Source: Azospirillum griseum (GTDB lineage Bacteria; Pseudomonadota; Alphaproteobacteria; Azospirillales; Azospirillaceae). From it: 47,384 nt of DNA. The translations under genes were made by a program, and so were the position numbers. Below, one piece after another: positions 8,380 through 16,355 of the stretch. The notes under the pieces are model-generated. The model made no database searches. It saw only the letters and a list, made by a program, of their open reading frames with translations, and had not been told where the DNA came from. The stretch covers positions 1 through 47,384 of the forward strand of contig NZ_RXMA01000033.1 of NCBI RefSeq assembly GCF_003966125.1, given 5' to 3'. The first letter of the stretch is position 1; the number at the start of each line of letters is the position of its first letter.

Positions 8380-9732
8380 TTACTGGGCGGCAGCGCCGAA
8401 GTGGAGCTGTTCCATTTCCCGGCGCAGCGTGAAGGCGGCCAGCGAGGGATCGATCTCCACATCGTCCCAGGTCACGGCCTGATCCTTGGCGATGGGGCGC
8501 ACGACTTTCAGATTGTGCGCCAAGCCCAGCGGAACACAGCCCTGCGCCACCGATTTGGCCGCCGGGGCGAGCTTGCCGAACACGGTGTAGCCGCCTTCGC
8601 CATCCAGAATCTCGCCGGGGGCCAGCGCGCGTTTGGTCGTGGCGACCACATCGGCGTTGAAGCAGGTGGCGACGCCGGTCGGCTCGCCGCGCAACCCGAC
8701 GGATGCCACCGACACGCTCAGCTCCAACCCGATCAGGTGCCATTTCTTGTAGGCGCACATGTAACGCCCGCTGGGGTCGGTAACGACCTTGTACTCCTCG
8801 AAACACCGGCGCAGATACTCGGTGTCGCCTTCGAAGCAGACCCAGACTCCTTTGCGGATGTCGTAGGGAATCGGCGTTCCGTCCGTGCGCAGGCAGGAAA
8901 TCACCTCCACCATGCCCTTGCGGGCGAGAACGCCGCCTTCGGCGGCCGGACGCATCAGGGTGGGGATGTCGTCCACCGAGCCGGGTGGGAAGGCCAAGCC
9001 ATCGTCGGGGGCCTCCAGGCCGGTGGCGTTGGCGATGGCGGTGCTTTCAATCGCCGGTTTGGAACCATCGAGGAAGGCGTTGAACATTTTGGGGTTGAGA
9101 CCGCCGACCCGCGCCTGTTCGGCGGTCAGGCCCCAGAAATTCCAAACGGTGTCCGGCGTGGATTCGCGGTAATGCGGCAGCCATTTGTGGCCCCGCCCGG
9201 CGGCGGTGATGGGAAAGCCGCAGGTGCGCGCCCAATCCACCAGATCGCAGGCCAGCGCCGGTTGATCGCCATAGGCTAGGCTGTAGATCACCCCGGCGTC
9301 GCGCGCCTTGCGCGCCAACAACGGGCCGCAAAAGGCGTCCGCTTCGACGGTGACGTTCACCACATGCTTGCCGTTGCGGAAGGCCGCCAGGCAATGATCG
9401 ACCGCCGCGATCGGGTTGCCGGTGCATTCCAGAATGATGTCAACGCCTGGATGGGCCACCAGCGCGCGCCAGTCGTCGCCGACATGGGTGCCGCCGGTCT
9501 TCACCGCGTCGTCGAGCGATGCGGCGGCATAGCGCTCCTTGGGCCAGTTCACCCGCGCCAGATTCTCCATGGCGCGGGTCGGCGACAGATCGACAACGCC
9601 GACCACCTGGATGCCCGGCGTCCGCAGCGCCTGGGACAGATACATGGTGCCGAACTTTCCGGCCCCGATCAAACCGACGCGCACCGGATTTCCGGCGGCG
9701 TCGCGTTCACGCAACTTGCTGAACAGATTCAT
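8380..9732 (-). CDS. NAD(P)-binding oxidoreductase with C-terminal SAF domain
   Basis: 450 residues. The N-terminus is a Rossmann fold (VRVGLIGAGKFGTMYL, glycines about 20-28) like homoserine dehydrogenase or Gfo/Idh enzymes. The middle has ILECTGNPIAAVDHC and GDQPALACDLVDWART. The C-terminal ~100 residues resemble an SAF domain (RALAPGEILDGEGGYTVFGK), as found in sialic acid synthase tails and UxaA/GarD-type dehydratases. This fusion recurs in sugar-acid loci of proteobacteria, but I know of no settled reaction. It probably oxidises or reduces a hydroxy-acid intermediate. The start at 9732 has GGAGG six to seven bases upstream. It follows the dehydratase gene on the same strand by 109 bases. 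Confidence 0.83.
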   Translation of the reverse strand: MNLFSKLRERDAAGNPVRVGLIGAGKFGTMYLSQALRTPGIQVVGVVDLSPTRAMENLARVNWPKERYAAASLDDAVKTGGTHVGDDWRALVAHPGVDIILECTGNPIAAVDHCLAAFRNGKHVVNVTVEADAFCGPLLARKARDAGVIYSLAYGDQPALACDLVDWARTCGFPITAAGRGHKWLPHYRESTPDTVWNFWGLTAEQARVGGLNPKMFNAFLDGSKPAIESTAIANATGLEAPDDGLAFPPGSVDDIPTLMRPAAEGGVLARKGMVEVISCLRTDGTPIPYDIRKGVWVCFEGDTEYLRRCFEEYKVVTDPSGRYMCAYKKWHLIGLELSVSVASVGLRGEPTGVATCFNADVVATTKRALAPGEILDGEGGYTVFGKLAPAAKSVAQGCVPLGLAHNLKVVRPIAKDQAVTWDDVEIDPSLAAFTLRREMEQLHFGAAAQ

Positions 9733-9841
9733 GCATGGACCTCCAGCGCGGCGAAACGACCGCCGCGCCCTGTGTCGTTGGTGGGGGAGGGGGAGAGGCG
9801 ACCGCTTGGACCGCCGCCACCCGGTCAATCGTCGTCGGGGA

Positions 9842-11536
9842 TCAATCGGCGTCCGGCATCAGGAAGCGGAAGTCGCAGCCGTCCGGGGCCTGGGTCACTT
9901 CGCGGCGGTAGAGCGCCTTGTAGCCACGCACCGGCTTGGGCGGCGGGCGATGGTCGGCCAGACGGCGGCGGATTTCGGCCTCATCGACCAGCAGATCGAT
10001 CCGCTTTTCCGCCACCGACAGGCGGATGCGGTCGCCGTTGCGCACGGCGGCCAGCGGCCCGCCCGCCGCCGCCTCCGGGGCCACATGCAGAACGATGGTG
10101 CCAAAGGCCGTGCCCGACATGCGGGCGTCGGACACCCGCACCATGTCCTTGACCCCGGCCTGGGCCAGCTTCTTGGGAATGGGCAGATAGCCCGCTTCGG
10201 GCATGCCCGCCGCGTGCGGTCCGGCGTTTTTCAGGACCAGCACATCGGTGGCGGTGACGTCGAGGTCGGGATCGTCGATCCGGCGGCTCAGATCCTCCAG
10301 ATCCTCGAACACCACGGCGCGGCCCTCGGTTTCGAACAGGGCCGGGGTGGCGGCGGCGCGTTTGAAGATGGCTCCGTCCGGGGCGAGGCTGCCCTGAAGG
10401 GCGATCAGGCCGCCCACCGGGGACACCGGGTTGGACGCCGGGCGGATCACCGCCGGATCCACCCAGTCCAACGGCTCTTCCAACCGTTCGCGCAGGGTGC
10501 GGCCCTCCACGTCGATGGTGTCGAGGTGCAGCAGCGGGCGCAGTTCGCGCAGCACCGCGCCGACGCCGCCCGCCGCGAAGAAATCCTCCATATAGCCTTC
10601 GCCCACCGGCTTGAGATCGACCAGGACCGGCGTTTCATCGGAGATGGCGTTCAGCCGCTCCATCGGGATGCGGATGCCCGCCCGGCCGGCGATGGCGGTC
10701 AAGTGGATGATGGCGTTGGTCGAGCCGCCCAGCGCCATCAGCACCCGAAAGGCGTTTTCCACCGATTCCCGCGTGATGATCTGCGTCGGGGTGATCGGGT
10801 TGGCGATCAGGCGCACCGCCGCCTTGCCGCTTTCCTCCGCCGCCACCAGACGGGCGGAATGCACCGCCGGGATGGCCGCCGTGCCGGGCAGCGACATGCC
10901 CAGCGTTTCGGCGATGCAGGCCATGGTGCTGGCCGTGCCCATCACCGCGCAGGTTCCCGCCGTCACCGACAACCGCCCTTCCACGGTGGCGATTTCCTCG
11001 GCATCGACGGTCCCCGCCCGGTATTTGCCCCAGAAACCCCGGCAATCGGTGCAGGCCCCCAGCCGCACGCCCCGGTGGCGTCCGGTGGACATCGGCCCCG
11101 TCACCAACTGGATCGCGGGCAGCCCCGCCGACACGGCGGCCATCAGTTGGGCCGGGACCGTCTTGTCGCAGCCGCCGATCATCACCACCGCGTCCATCGG
11201 CTGGGCCTGGATCATCTCCTCGGTGTCCATGGCCATCAGGTTGCGGTACATCATGCTGGTGGGGTTGAGGAACACCTCGCCCAACGACACGGTCGGAAAG
11301 GCCATGGGCAGCGCCCCAGCGGCGAGAACCCCGCGCGACACCGCATCGACCAGATCGGGCATGTGGCGATGGCAGTTGTTGAAGCCCGACGGCGTCATGG
11401 CGATGCCGACGATGGGCTTGCTCAACAGATCCGGCGACAGGCCGGTGGAACGGGCGAAGGAACGGCGCAGGAAGCGCGCGAAATCACGGTCGCCGTAGTT
11501 GGTCAGGCCGCGATCAAGACCCTTGGGGCTGGTCAT
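9842..11536 (-). CDS. IlvD/Edd-family dehydratase, sugar-acid type
   Basis: 564 residues of a Fe-S dehydratase. The three cluster cysteines expected from pentonate dehydratases are present: Cys55 (GFNNCH), Cys123 (GGCDKT) and Cys196 (AGTCAVMGTASTM). Lys125, which is carbamylated for Mg binding in this family, is also present. A distinctive ACTDCRGFWGKYRAG segment is shared with arabinonate/xylonate dehydratases rather than with biosynthetic IlvD. The enzyme should remove water from a 2,3-dihydroxy acid to give a 2-keto-3-deoxy acid. Start 11536 fits the conserved N-terminus; an upstream ATG at 11599 adds only a non-conserved stretch. It lies between two dehydrogenases on one strand, as expected of one catabolic operon. 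Confidence 0.9.
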   Translation of the reverse strand: MTSPKGLDRGLTNYGDRDFARFLRRSFARSTGLSPDLLSKPIVGIAMTPSGFNNCHRHMPDLVDAVSRGVLAAGALPMAFPTVSLGEVFLNPTSMMYRNLMAMDTEEMIQAQPMDAVVMIGGCDKTVPAQLMAAVSAGLPAIQLVTGPMSTGRHRGVRLGACTDCRGFWGKYRAGTVDAEEIATVEGRLSVTAGTCAVMGTASTMACIAETLGMSLPGTAAIPAVHSARLVAAEESGKAAVRLIANPITPTQIITRESVENAFRVLMALGGSTNAIIHLTAIAGRAGIRIPMERLNAISDETPVLVDLKPVGEGYMEDFFAAGGVGAVLRELRPLLHLDTIDVEGRTLRERLEEPLDWVDPAVIRPASNPVSPVGGLIALQGSLAPDGAIFKRAAATPALFETEGRAVVFEDLEDLSRRIDDPDLDVTATDVLVLKNAGPHAAGMPEAGYLPIPKKLAQAGVKDMVRVSDARMSGTAFGTIVLHVAPEAAAGGPLAAVRNGDRIRLSVAEKRIDLLVDEAEIRRRLADHRPPPKPVRGYKALYRREVTQAPDGCDFRFLMPDAD

Positions 11537-11582
11537 GGTGAAACATCCGTGGTCGAAGGGGGCGGAACGCGTTGAACGCGGC

Positions 11583-12479
11583 TCAAAGGGCGGCATCACC
11601 TTGGCGGAAGCGGACGCCCAGCAGCTCCTCGAACACGAGGATCATGCCGCCCTTGTCCTTGTCGCCGTGGCCCCGCAGCAGAGCCTGTTGATAGGTGGCT
11701 GTGGCCGCCGCCAGAACCGGCAGCGGAATGCCGACGCTGGCCGAAATGTCGGCCCCGCTGACCAGATCCTTGTAGGCGGCGCGCATCGGGTATCCGGCGC
11801 TGAAACGGTCCTGGAGAATGTTGGGAATGAAGAATTCGGAGGCGTAGCTACGGCCGGTGCCGCTGTTGACCACCTGACCGACCTGCACCGGGTCCAACCC
11901 CATCTTGACCGCCATCGGCAGAATCTCGGCCAGCGCGGCCATGTTGATGTCAAACAGAAGCTGGTTGATGAGCTTGGTCAGTTGCCCGCTGCCCGATCCG
12001 CCCATGTGCAGGATGGTGTTGCCCATCACGGCCATCAGCGGGCGCACCGTTTCGAACGCGTCGCGCGGGCCGCCGCACATGAAGGTCAGCGTTCCGTCCT
12101 TCGCCCGCGCCTCCATCCCCGACACCGGGGCGTCGAGGAAGGTGATGCCGCGCGCGCCAAGGTCTTTGCCCACCTGCACCGCCGCGCCATAGGTGATGGT
12201 GCTGGTGTCGACCAGGATTTGGCCGGGGCGCAACCGCGCGGCCAGCCCATCGTCACCGAACAGCAGGGATTTCAGCACATCGCCGTTGGGCAGGCTGAAG
12301 AAGATCACATCGGCGTCGGCGGTGTCGCGGGCGTCCGTCGTCGTCCGCACCGTCGCCCGGTCAAACGCCGCGAAGGACTCCGGGCGAAGATCGCTGACCG
12401 TCAACGGGTGGCCCGAACCGGCAAGGTTGAGCGCCATGTGCTTGCCCATCTGGCCAAGCCCGATAAATCCGACCTTCAT
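11583..12479 (-). CDS. 3-hydroxyisobutyrate dehydrogenase-family reductase
   Basis: 298 residues of the beta-hydroxyacid dehydrogenase family. NAD(P) binding is shown by MKVGFIGLGQMGKHMALNL, the substrate loop by LDAPVSGMEARAKDGTLT, and the catalytic Lys169 by SGQLTKLINQLL. The family reduces or oxidises short beta-hydroxyacids, for example tartronate semialdehyde to D-glycerate, 3-hydroxyisobutyrate, or threonate-type acids. The glycerate kinase and hydroxyacid dehydrogenase elsewhere in this island make tartronate semialdehyde reductase attractive, but this is inference. The start at 12479 has GGGGAA nearby. It is the first gene of the minus-strand arm, opposite the CoA-transferase gene across a 422-base control region. 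Confidence 0.88.
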   Translation of the reverse strand: MKVGFIGLGQMGKHMALNLAGSGHPLTVSDLRPESFAAFDRATVRTTTDARDTADADVIFFSLPNGDVLKSLLFGDDGLAARLRPGQILVDTSTITYGAAVQVGKDLGARGITFLDAPVSGMEARAKDGTLTFMCGGPRDAFETVRPLMAVMGNTILHMGGSGSGQLTKLINQLLFDINMAALAEILPMAVKMGLDPVQVGQVVNSGTGRSYASEFFIPNILQDRFSAGYPMRAAYKDLVSGADISASVGIPLPVLAAATATYQQALLRGHGDKDKGGMILVFEELLGVRFRQGDAAL

Positions 12480-12901
12480 GTCGTTTCCCCACTTGTTTTG
12501 CCCAGTCATCTGGATCGTCTGTCGATGCGGGCGCGCCACACGCGCTGGGCGGGTTTGGTGGCTTTGTGGACCACTGCCGCCGTGTTCGACGATGGATGAA
12601 CGATGAAGCGGGGAAAGCCGCGACGCCATCAACCGTTGGCGACGGCAACCATCGCCACCGAAGATGGTTCGCCATTCCTATGGGAATCCAATGTGTGGCG
12701 ATGGAAATTCAAGGCATGGCGATGCAGGGGGGGGGCATCGCGGATGGCGATGTTTGAACCCGCAAGGGGCGTCTTCAGCGCGTGTGCGTGACCATGCGAC
12801 GCTGTCATGCCGGATCGACAGCCGTCATCGACCGCCGTCCGGGTTGACATTGCGGGTGCATCAGCGCCCCGCCGCCATTCGCCTGTGCAAGGACGACCGT
12901 C
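12480..12901. promoter_or_regulatory. Divergent control region of the catabolic island, with G9 tract
   Basis: 422 bases between divergent operons hold several repeats. A 10-bp pair CCATCGCCAC (12649-12658) and GTGGCGATGG (12695-12704) surrounds an inner ATTCC-TATG-GGAAT palindrome (12674-12687). A second pair, GCGATGC (12719-12725) and GCATCGC (12735-12741), is separated by A plus a run of G; the uninterrupted G tract is nine bases (12727-12735). Another ATGGCGATG lies at 12743-12751. The same CATCGC/GCGATG words recur before the TRAP operon at 16137-16193. They look like binding sites of a LysR-type regulator, probably the 15116-16012 gene product. Confidence 0.6.
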
Positions 12902-14164
12902 ATGAGCGCGCAGCCCACCGCCGCACCCCCCGCAACCCCGCCGTTGGCCGAAGGTCCTTTGACGCGCCTGCGCGTGCTGGAGCTGGGCCATTTCATCGCC
13001 GGACCCTTCTGCACCCGTCTGATGGCCGATCTCGGGGCCGACGTCATCAAGGTGGAGGCCCCCGGTCGCGGCGATCCGGTGCGGGGCTGGGGCGAGATGC
13101 AGGGTGGGCGGTCGTCCATCTGGTGGTCGGTGCACGGGCGCAACAAGCGGTCGATCACCCTGAACATGAAGAGCGCGCGCGCGAAAGCGCTGCTGCTCGA
13201 CCTGGTGCGGGAATGCGACGTTCTCGTCGAGAATTACCGGCCGGGCCAGTTGGAACGCTGGGGCCTGGATCACGACGCCCTGCAACGCGCCCGACCCGGT
13301 TTGGTGCTGGTGCGGATCTCGGGCTATGGCCAGAGCGGCCCCTACGCGGATCGGTCGGCCTTTGGCGTGATTGGCGAGGCGATTGGCGGCATCCGTCGGT
13401 TGACCGCCTTTCCCGACGGCGTCACCGATCTGCCGCCCGCCCGCACCGGCGTCAGCCTGGGCGACAGCGTCGCCGCCCTGTATGGCGCGTTCGGCGCGCT
13501 GGCCGCGATTTTGGACCAGCGCGCGCGGCAAACCCCGGAATTGCGGGTGGTCGATGTCGCGCTGACCGAATCGGTTCTCAGCCTGATGGAAGGGTGCCTG
13601 CCGGAATATGGGCTGTTGGGCAAGGTGCGCGAACCGACCGGCTCGACCCTGCCCACCAACGCGCCGTCGAACGCCTACCGCTGCAAGGACGGCGAATGGG
13701 TGCTGATCGCCGCAAACTCAACCCCGCTGTTCGTGGCGCTGGCCACGCTGATGGATCGGCCCGCTCTGGCGCGCGATCCACGCTTTGCCGAAAACCCGGA
13801 CCGGGTGCGCCACGCCGAGGCGCTGGACGCGATCATCGGGGAGTGGACCGGCGGCCTGACGGTCGATGATGCGGTTGAACGCCTCAACGCTGTGAACATT
13901 CCGGCGACGAAGATCTATTCGGTTGCCGACATCGCCAACGACCGGCAGTTCCTGGCACGCGGCATGATCCGGGAGGTCGAGGATCCGGCCTTTGGAACCG
14001 TGCTGCATCCGGCACCCCTGCCGATGTTCAGCGGCGGCGTGGCCAGCGGGGGCATCCGATGGCCCGGCCCGGAGGTGGGCGCGCACAACGCCGAGGTGTA
14101 TGGCGGTTTGCTGGGCCTGTCCCAGACCATGATGGAACAGCTTGCGGCGGAGGGGGTGATATGA
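12902..14164 (+). CDS. CaiB/BaiF-family (class III) CoA-transferase
   Basis: 420 residues. The fold is shown by LRVLELGHFIAGPFCTRLMADLGADVIKVE, NMKSARAKALLLDL, DVLVENYRPGQLERWG, SGYGQSGPYAD and SNAYRCKDGEWVLIAAN. Class III enzymes move CoA between acids in the cytoplasm, which would activate the imported acid here. In formyl-CoA transferase an Asp forms the anhydride; the matching stretch here reads AFGVIGEAIGG with Gly at that spot and Glu159 nearby, a variant I recall in other CaiB relatives. The first ~18 residues are Pro/Ala-rich and non-conserved. The stop overlaps the start of the lyase gene (ATGA), which points to coupled translation and one pathway. Confidence 0.9.
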   Translation: MSAQPTAAPPATPPLAEGPLTRLRVLELGHFIAGPFCTRLMADLGADVIKVEAPGRGDPVRGWGEMQGGRSSIWWSVHGRNKRSITLNMKSARAKALLLDLVRECDVLVENYRPGQLERWGLDHDALQRARPGLVLVRISGYGQSGPYADRSAFGVIGEAIGGIRRLTAFPDGVTDLPPARTGVSLGDSVAALYGAFGALAAILDQRARQTPELRVVDVALTESVLSLMEGCLPEYGLLGKVREPTGSTLPTNAPSNAYRCKDGEWVLIAANSTPLFVALATLMDRPALARDPRFAENPDRVRHAEALDAIIGEWTGGLTVDDAVERLNAVNIPATKIYSVADIANDRQFLARGMIREVEDPAFGTVLHPAPLPMFSGGVASGGIRWPGPEVGAHNAEVYGGLLGLSQTMMEQLAAEGVI

Positions 14165-15069
14165 GCGTCGTGGAGATTGTCGAGGTTGGGCCGCGCGATG
14201 GCTTCCAGGCCGTTGTTCCCATCATCCCGACGGCGGACAAGATCGCCGTGTGCCAAGGTCTGCTGGACGCCGGTGTCACGCGGTTGGAGGCGGGGGCCTT
14301 CGTCAGCCCAAAGGCCATTCCGCAGATGTCCGATGTCCGGGAGGTTCTGGCCGCCATTGGTGCGCCGACGGGGCGGCGGATATCGGTTCTCGCCCCCAAC
14401 GCCAAGGGTGGCCTGCTGGCGCTGGCGGCCGGGGTGGACGAGATCGTGTTCGTGATTTCGGTGTCCGAAGCGCACAACCGTTCCAACGTGGCGCGCAGCA
14501 CGGAGGAGTCCTTCGCTGACCTGGCCGTTCTGCTGCGCACCGCGCCGCGCGCGTTCCGGCTTCGCCTGAACCTTGCGACCTGTTTCGACTGCCCGTTTGA
14601 GGGGCGGGTGGACGAGGATCGGGTGTGCCGCTTCGTCGAACAGGCGCTGGCGTTGACGCCCGCGCTGGAATTCGGGGTGTGCGACACCACCGGGCGGGCC
14701 TTTCCCGACCATGTCCGCCGCCTGATGGGGCGGCTGCGCAGCCAATACGGGTCGGAGGAGGTCGGCTTCGCCTTTCATGGCCACGACACCTATGGGCTGG
14801 GAATCGCAAACGCGCTGGCGGCCTATGACGCGGGCATCCGCGTGTTCGACGCCGCGACCGGCGGATTGGGCGGTTGCCCCTTCGCGCCAGGGGCCACCGG
14901 CAACACGGCCACGGAGGATCTGGTCTTCACCTTTGCGAACATGGGGGTCCGCACCGGCATCGATCTGAACCGTCTGCTGGCGGTCGCCGACCGGGCGGTG
15001 GTCCTTCCCGGCGCGTGCGTGGGGGGGCATGTTCGCGCGTTGCCCCGCCATCGGGTGGTGGCGGCCTGA
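14161..15069 (+). CDS. HMG-CoA lyase-family (DRE-TIM) lyase
   Basis: 302 residues of a TIM-barrel metal-dependent lyase. The DRE-type start VEVGPRDGFQ, the metal histidines in FHGHDTYGLGIANALAAYDAG, and GLGGCPFAPGATGNTATEDL with the catalytic-loop Cys all fit the HMG-CoA lyase family. Such enzymes cleave 3-hydroxy-3-methylglutaryl-CoA or similar branched 3-hydroxyacyl-CoAs to acetyl-CoA plus a keto acid. Next to a CoA-transferase rather than leucine-degradation genes, it probably cleaves a related branched hydroxyacyl-CoA made from the imported acid. It overlaps the CoA-transferase gene by four bases and ends convergent to the LysR gene. Confidence 0.88.
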   Translation: MSVVEIVEVGPRDGFQAVVPIIPTADKIAVCQGLLDAGVTRLEAGAFVSPKAIPQMSDVREVLAAIGAPTGRRISVLAPNAKGGLLALAAGVDEIVFVISVSEAHNRSNVARSTEESFADLAVLLRTAPRAFRLRLNLATCFDCPFEGRVDEDRVCRFVEQALALTPALEFGVCDTTGRAFPDHVRRLMGRLRSQYGSEEVGFAFHGHDTYGLGIANALAAYDAGIRVFDAATGGLGGCPFAPGATGNTATEDLVFTFANMGVRTGIDLNRLLAVADRAVVLPGACVGGHVRALPRHRVVAA

Positions 15070-15115
15070 CGGCCGTGGCGGGGGTGACGCGTTCCGATGG
15101 CCCCGTGGCGGGGGA

Positions 15116-16012
15116 TCACTCGGCGCGTTGGCCCCGCACATGGTCGATCAGCACACGCACCACCTTGGGCAGGCTGGACATCTCGCGCGCGGCGATGCGG
15201 ATTTCGCGCGCCGCCCACGGCTCGGCCAGGGGAACCACGCTCAAGCGCGAGGTTTCGGCGTAGGGCAGCGCGGCCCCATCGGGCAGGATCGCGATGCCCA
15301 ACCCGGCGCGCACCATCCGCCGCACGCCGTCAAAGCTCATGGCCTCCACCCGCACGCGGATGCTGCGCCCGTGCTCGGCGGCCTTCGCCCGGAACATCGC
15401 CTGCAACGAGCTGCCGGTTTGCAGCCCAACCAGATCATGGTCGAGCACGCGGGCGAACGCGACCGCCTCCGCTCCCTCCAGCGGGTGGCCACAAGGCACG
15501 ATGACGACCAGCCGGTCCCGCCGGTAGGACAGGGTTTCCAGATCGTCGGCGGGCATGACGCCGTTGTAGATGCCCAAATCGACCAAACCGTCGCGCACCA
15601 GCGCCAGGATGGTGTCGCTGTTCTCTTCGCGCAGTTCGATCCGCACATCGGGGTTGGCGTTGACGAAGCTGGCCAGATCGTCGGGCAGGAATTGCGCGAT
15701 GGCGGAGATGTTGGCGGCGATGCGGACATGGCCGCGCACGCCGCTGGCGAATTCGCTCATGTCGGCGGACATGCGTTCGGTCATGTGCGTGATGGCGCGG
15801 GCGTGGCGCAACAGGACCTCCCCCGCCGGAGTCAGGGCAACCCCCCGGTGGCGGCGGTAGAGCAGGGGCACGCCCATCCCGTATTCCAGATCGGCGATCC
15901 GCTTGCTGACCGCCGACGCCGCGATGTTGTGCAGCGCCGAGGCTTGGGCGATGTTCCCGCACTCCGCCACGGCTGTGAACAGTTGAAGCGTCAAAAGATC
16001 GTGGCGCACCAT
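15116..16012 (-). CDS. LysR-family transcriptional regulator of the catabolic island
   Basis: 298 residues. The N-terminal winged helix is complete: LLTLQLFTAVAECGNIAQAS, then HNIAASAVSKRIADLE and a strand-turn. The effector domain has VRIAANISAIAQFLPDDLASF, LVDLGIYNGVMP and MVRAGLGIAILPDGAAL. It diverges from the TRAP operon across a 343-base region rich in palindromes, the standard place for LysR autoregulation and target activation. The same repeat words occur at the other divergent promoter near 12.7 kb, so it may control both arms. The inducer is unknown, probably the transported acid or its CoA ester. Confidence 0.9.
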   Translation of the reverse strand: MVRHDLLTLQLFTAVAECGNIAQASALHNIAASAVSKRIADLEYGMGVPLLYRRHRGVALTPAGEVLLRHARAITHMTERMSADMSEFASGVRGHVRIAANISAIAQFLPDDLASFVNANPDVRIELREENSDTILALVRDGLVDLGIYNGVMPADDLETLSYRRDRLVVIVPCGHPLEGAEAVAFARVLDHDLVGLQTGSSLQAMFRAKAAEHGRSIRVRVEAMSFDGVRRMVRAGLGIAILPDGAALPYAETSRLSVVPLAEPWAAREIRIAAREMSSLPKVVRVLIDHVRGQRAE

Positions 16013-16355
16013 GTTGGGCCTCCCTGCCGGTCGCCGCGCGGTGCGTCCAGGCGACGGCGAGGGCCGGGCACAACGCGCGCCGACTCATCCTGTCCCCGCC
16101 TTTGCCATCATGCAATTCGTCATTCGGCGCGAATGTCATCGTCAACGGCGATGGCTGTGCGCCGCTGATCCGCCGTCATCGCCAAACGCGATGCCGCGCG
16201 TTCCCAAACAGTGATTCCGCTGGGTCGGGTGGCGTGGCCTTATCGAAGGCGTCGCCGATCATCCGCAAAAAGAACAATCGACGCCGGTTCGCCCGGCGGG
16301 ATCGGCGTGGTGTTGCGCACAGCCGCCAATTCATCGACCGATTTGGGAGGAATGC
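16013..16355. promoter_or_regulatory. LysR / TRAP operon control region with three palindromes
   Basis: Three inverted repeats lie close together: CATTCG-GCG-CGAATG (16121-16135), CATCG-TCAACGG-CGATG (16137-16153) and CATCGC-CAAAC-GCGATG (16177-16193). The last two each fit the T-N11-A LysR box and their centres are 40 bases apart, about four helical turns. The rest of the region up to the DctP start at 16356 holds no other gene. A GGAGG-like ribosome site (TTGGGAGGAATGC) precedes the DctP start. Confidence 0.6.

Noticed and set aside
9539..11575. 678-codon plus-strand frame
   Set aside because: Antisense to the Fe-S dehydratase, which has all its catalytic motifs; the frame is His/Arg/Gly-rich as expected from a GC-rich shadow.
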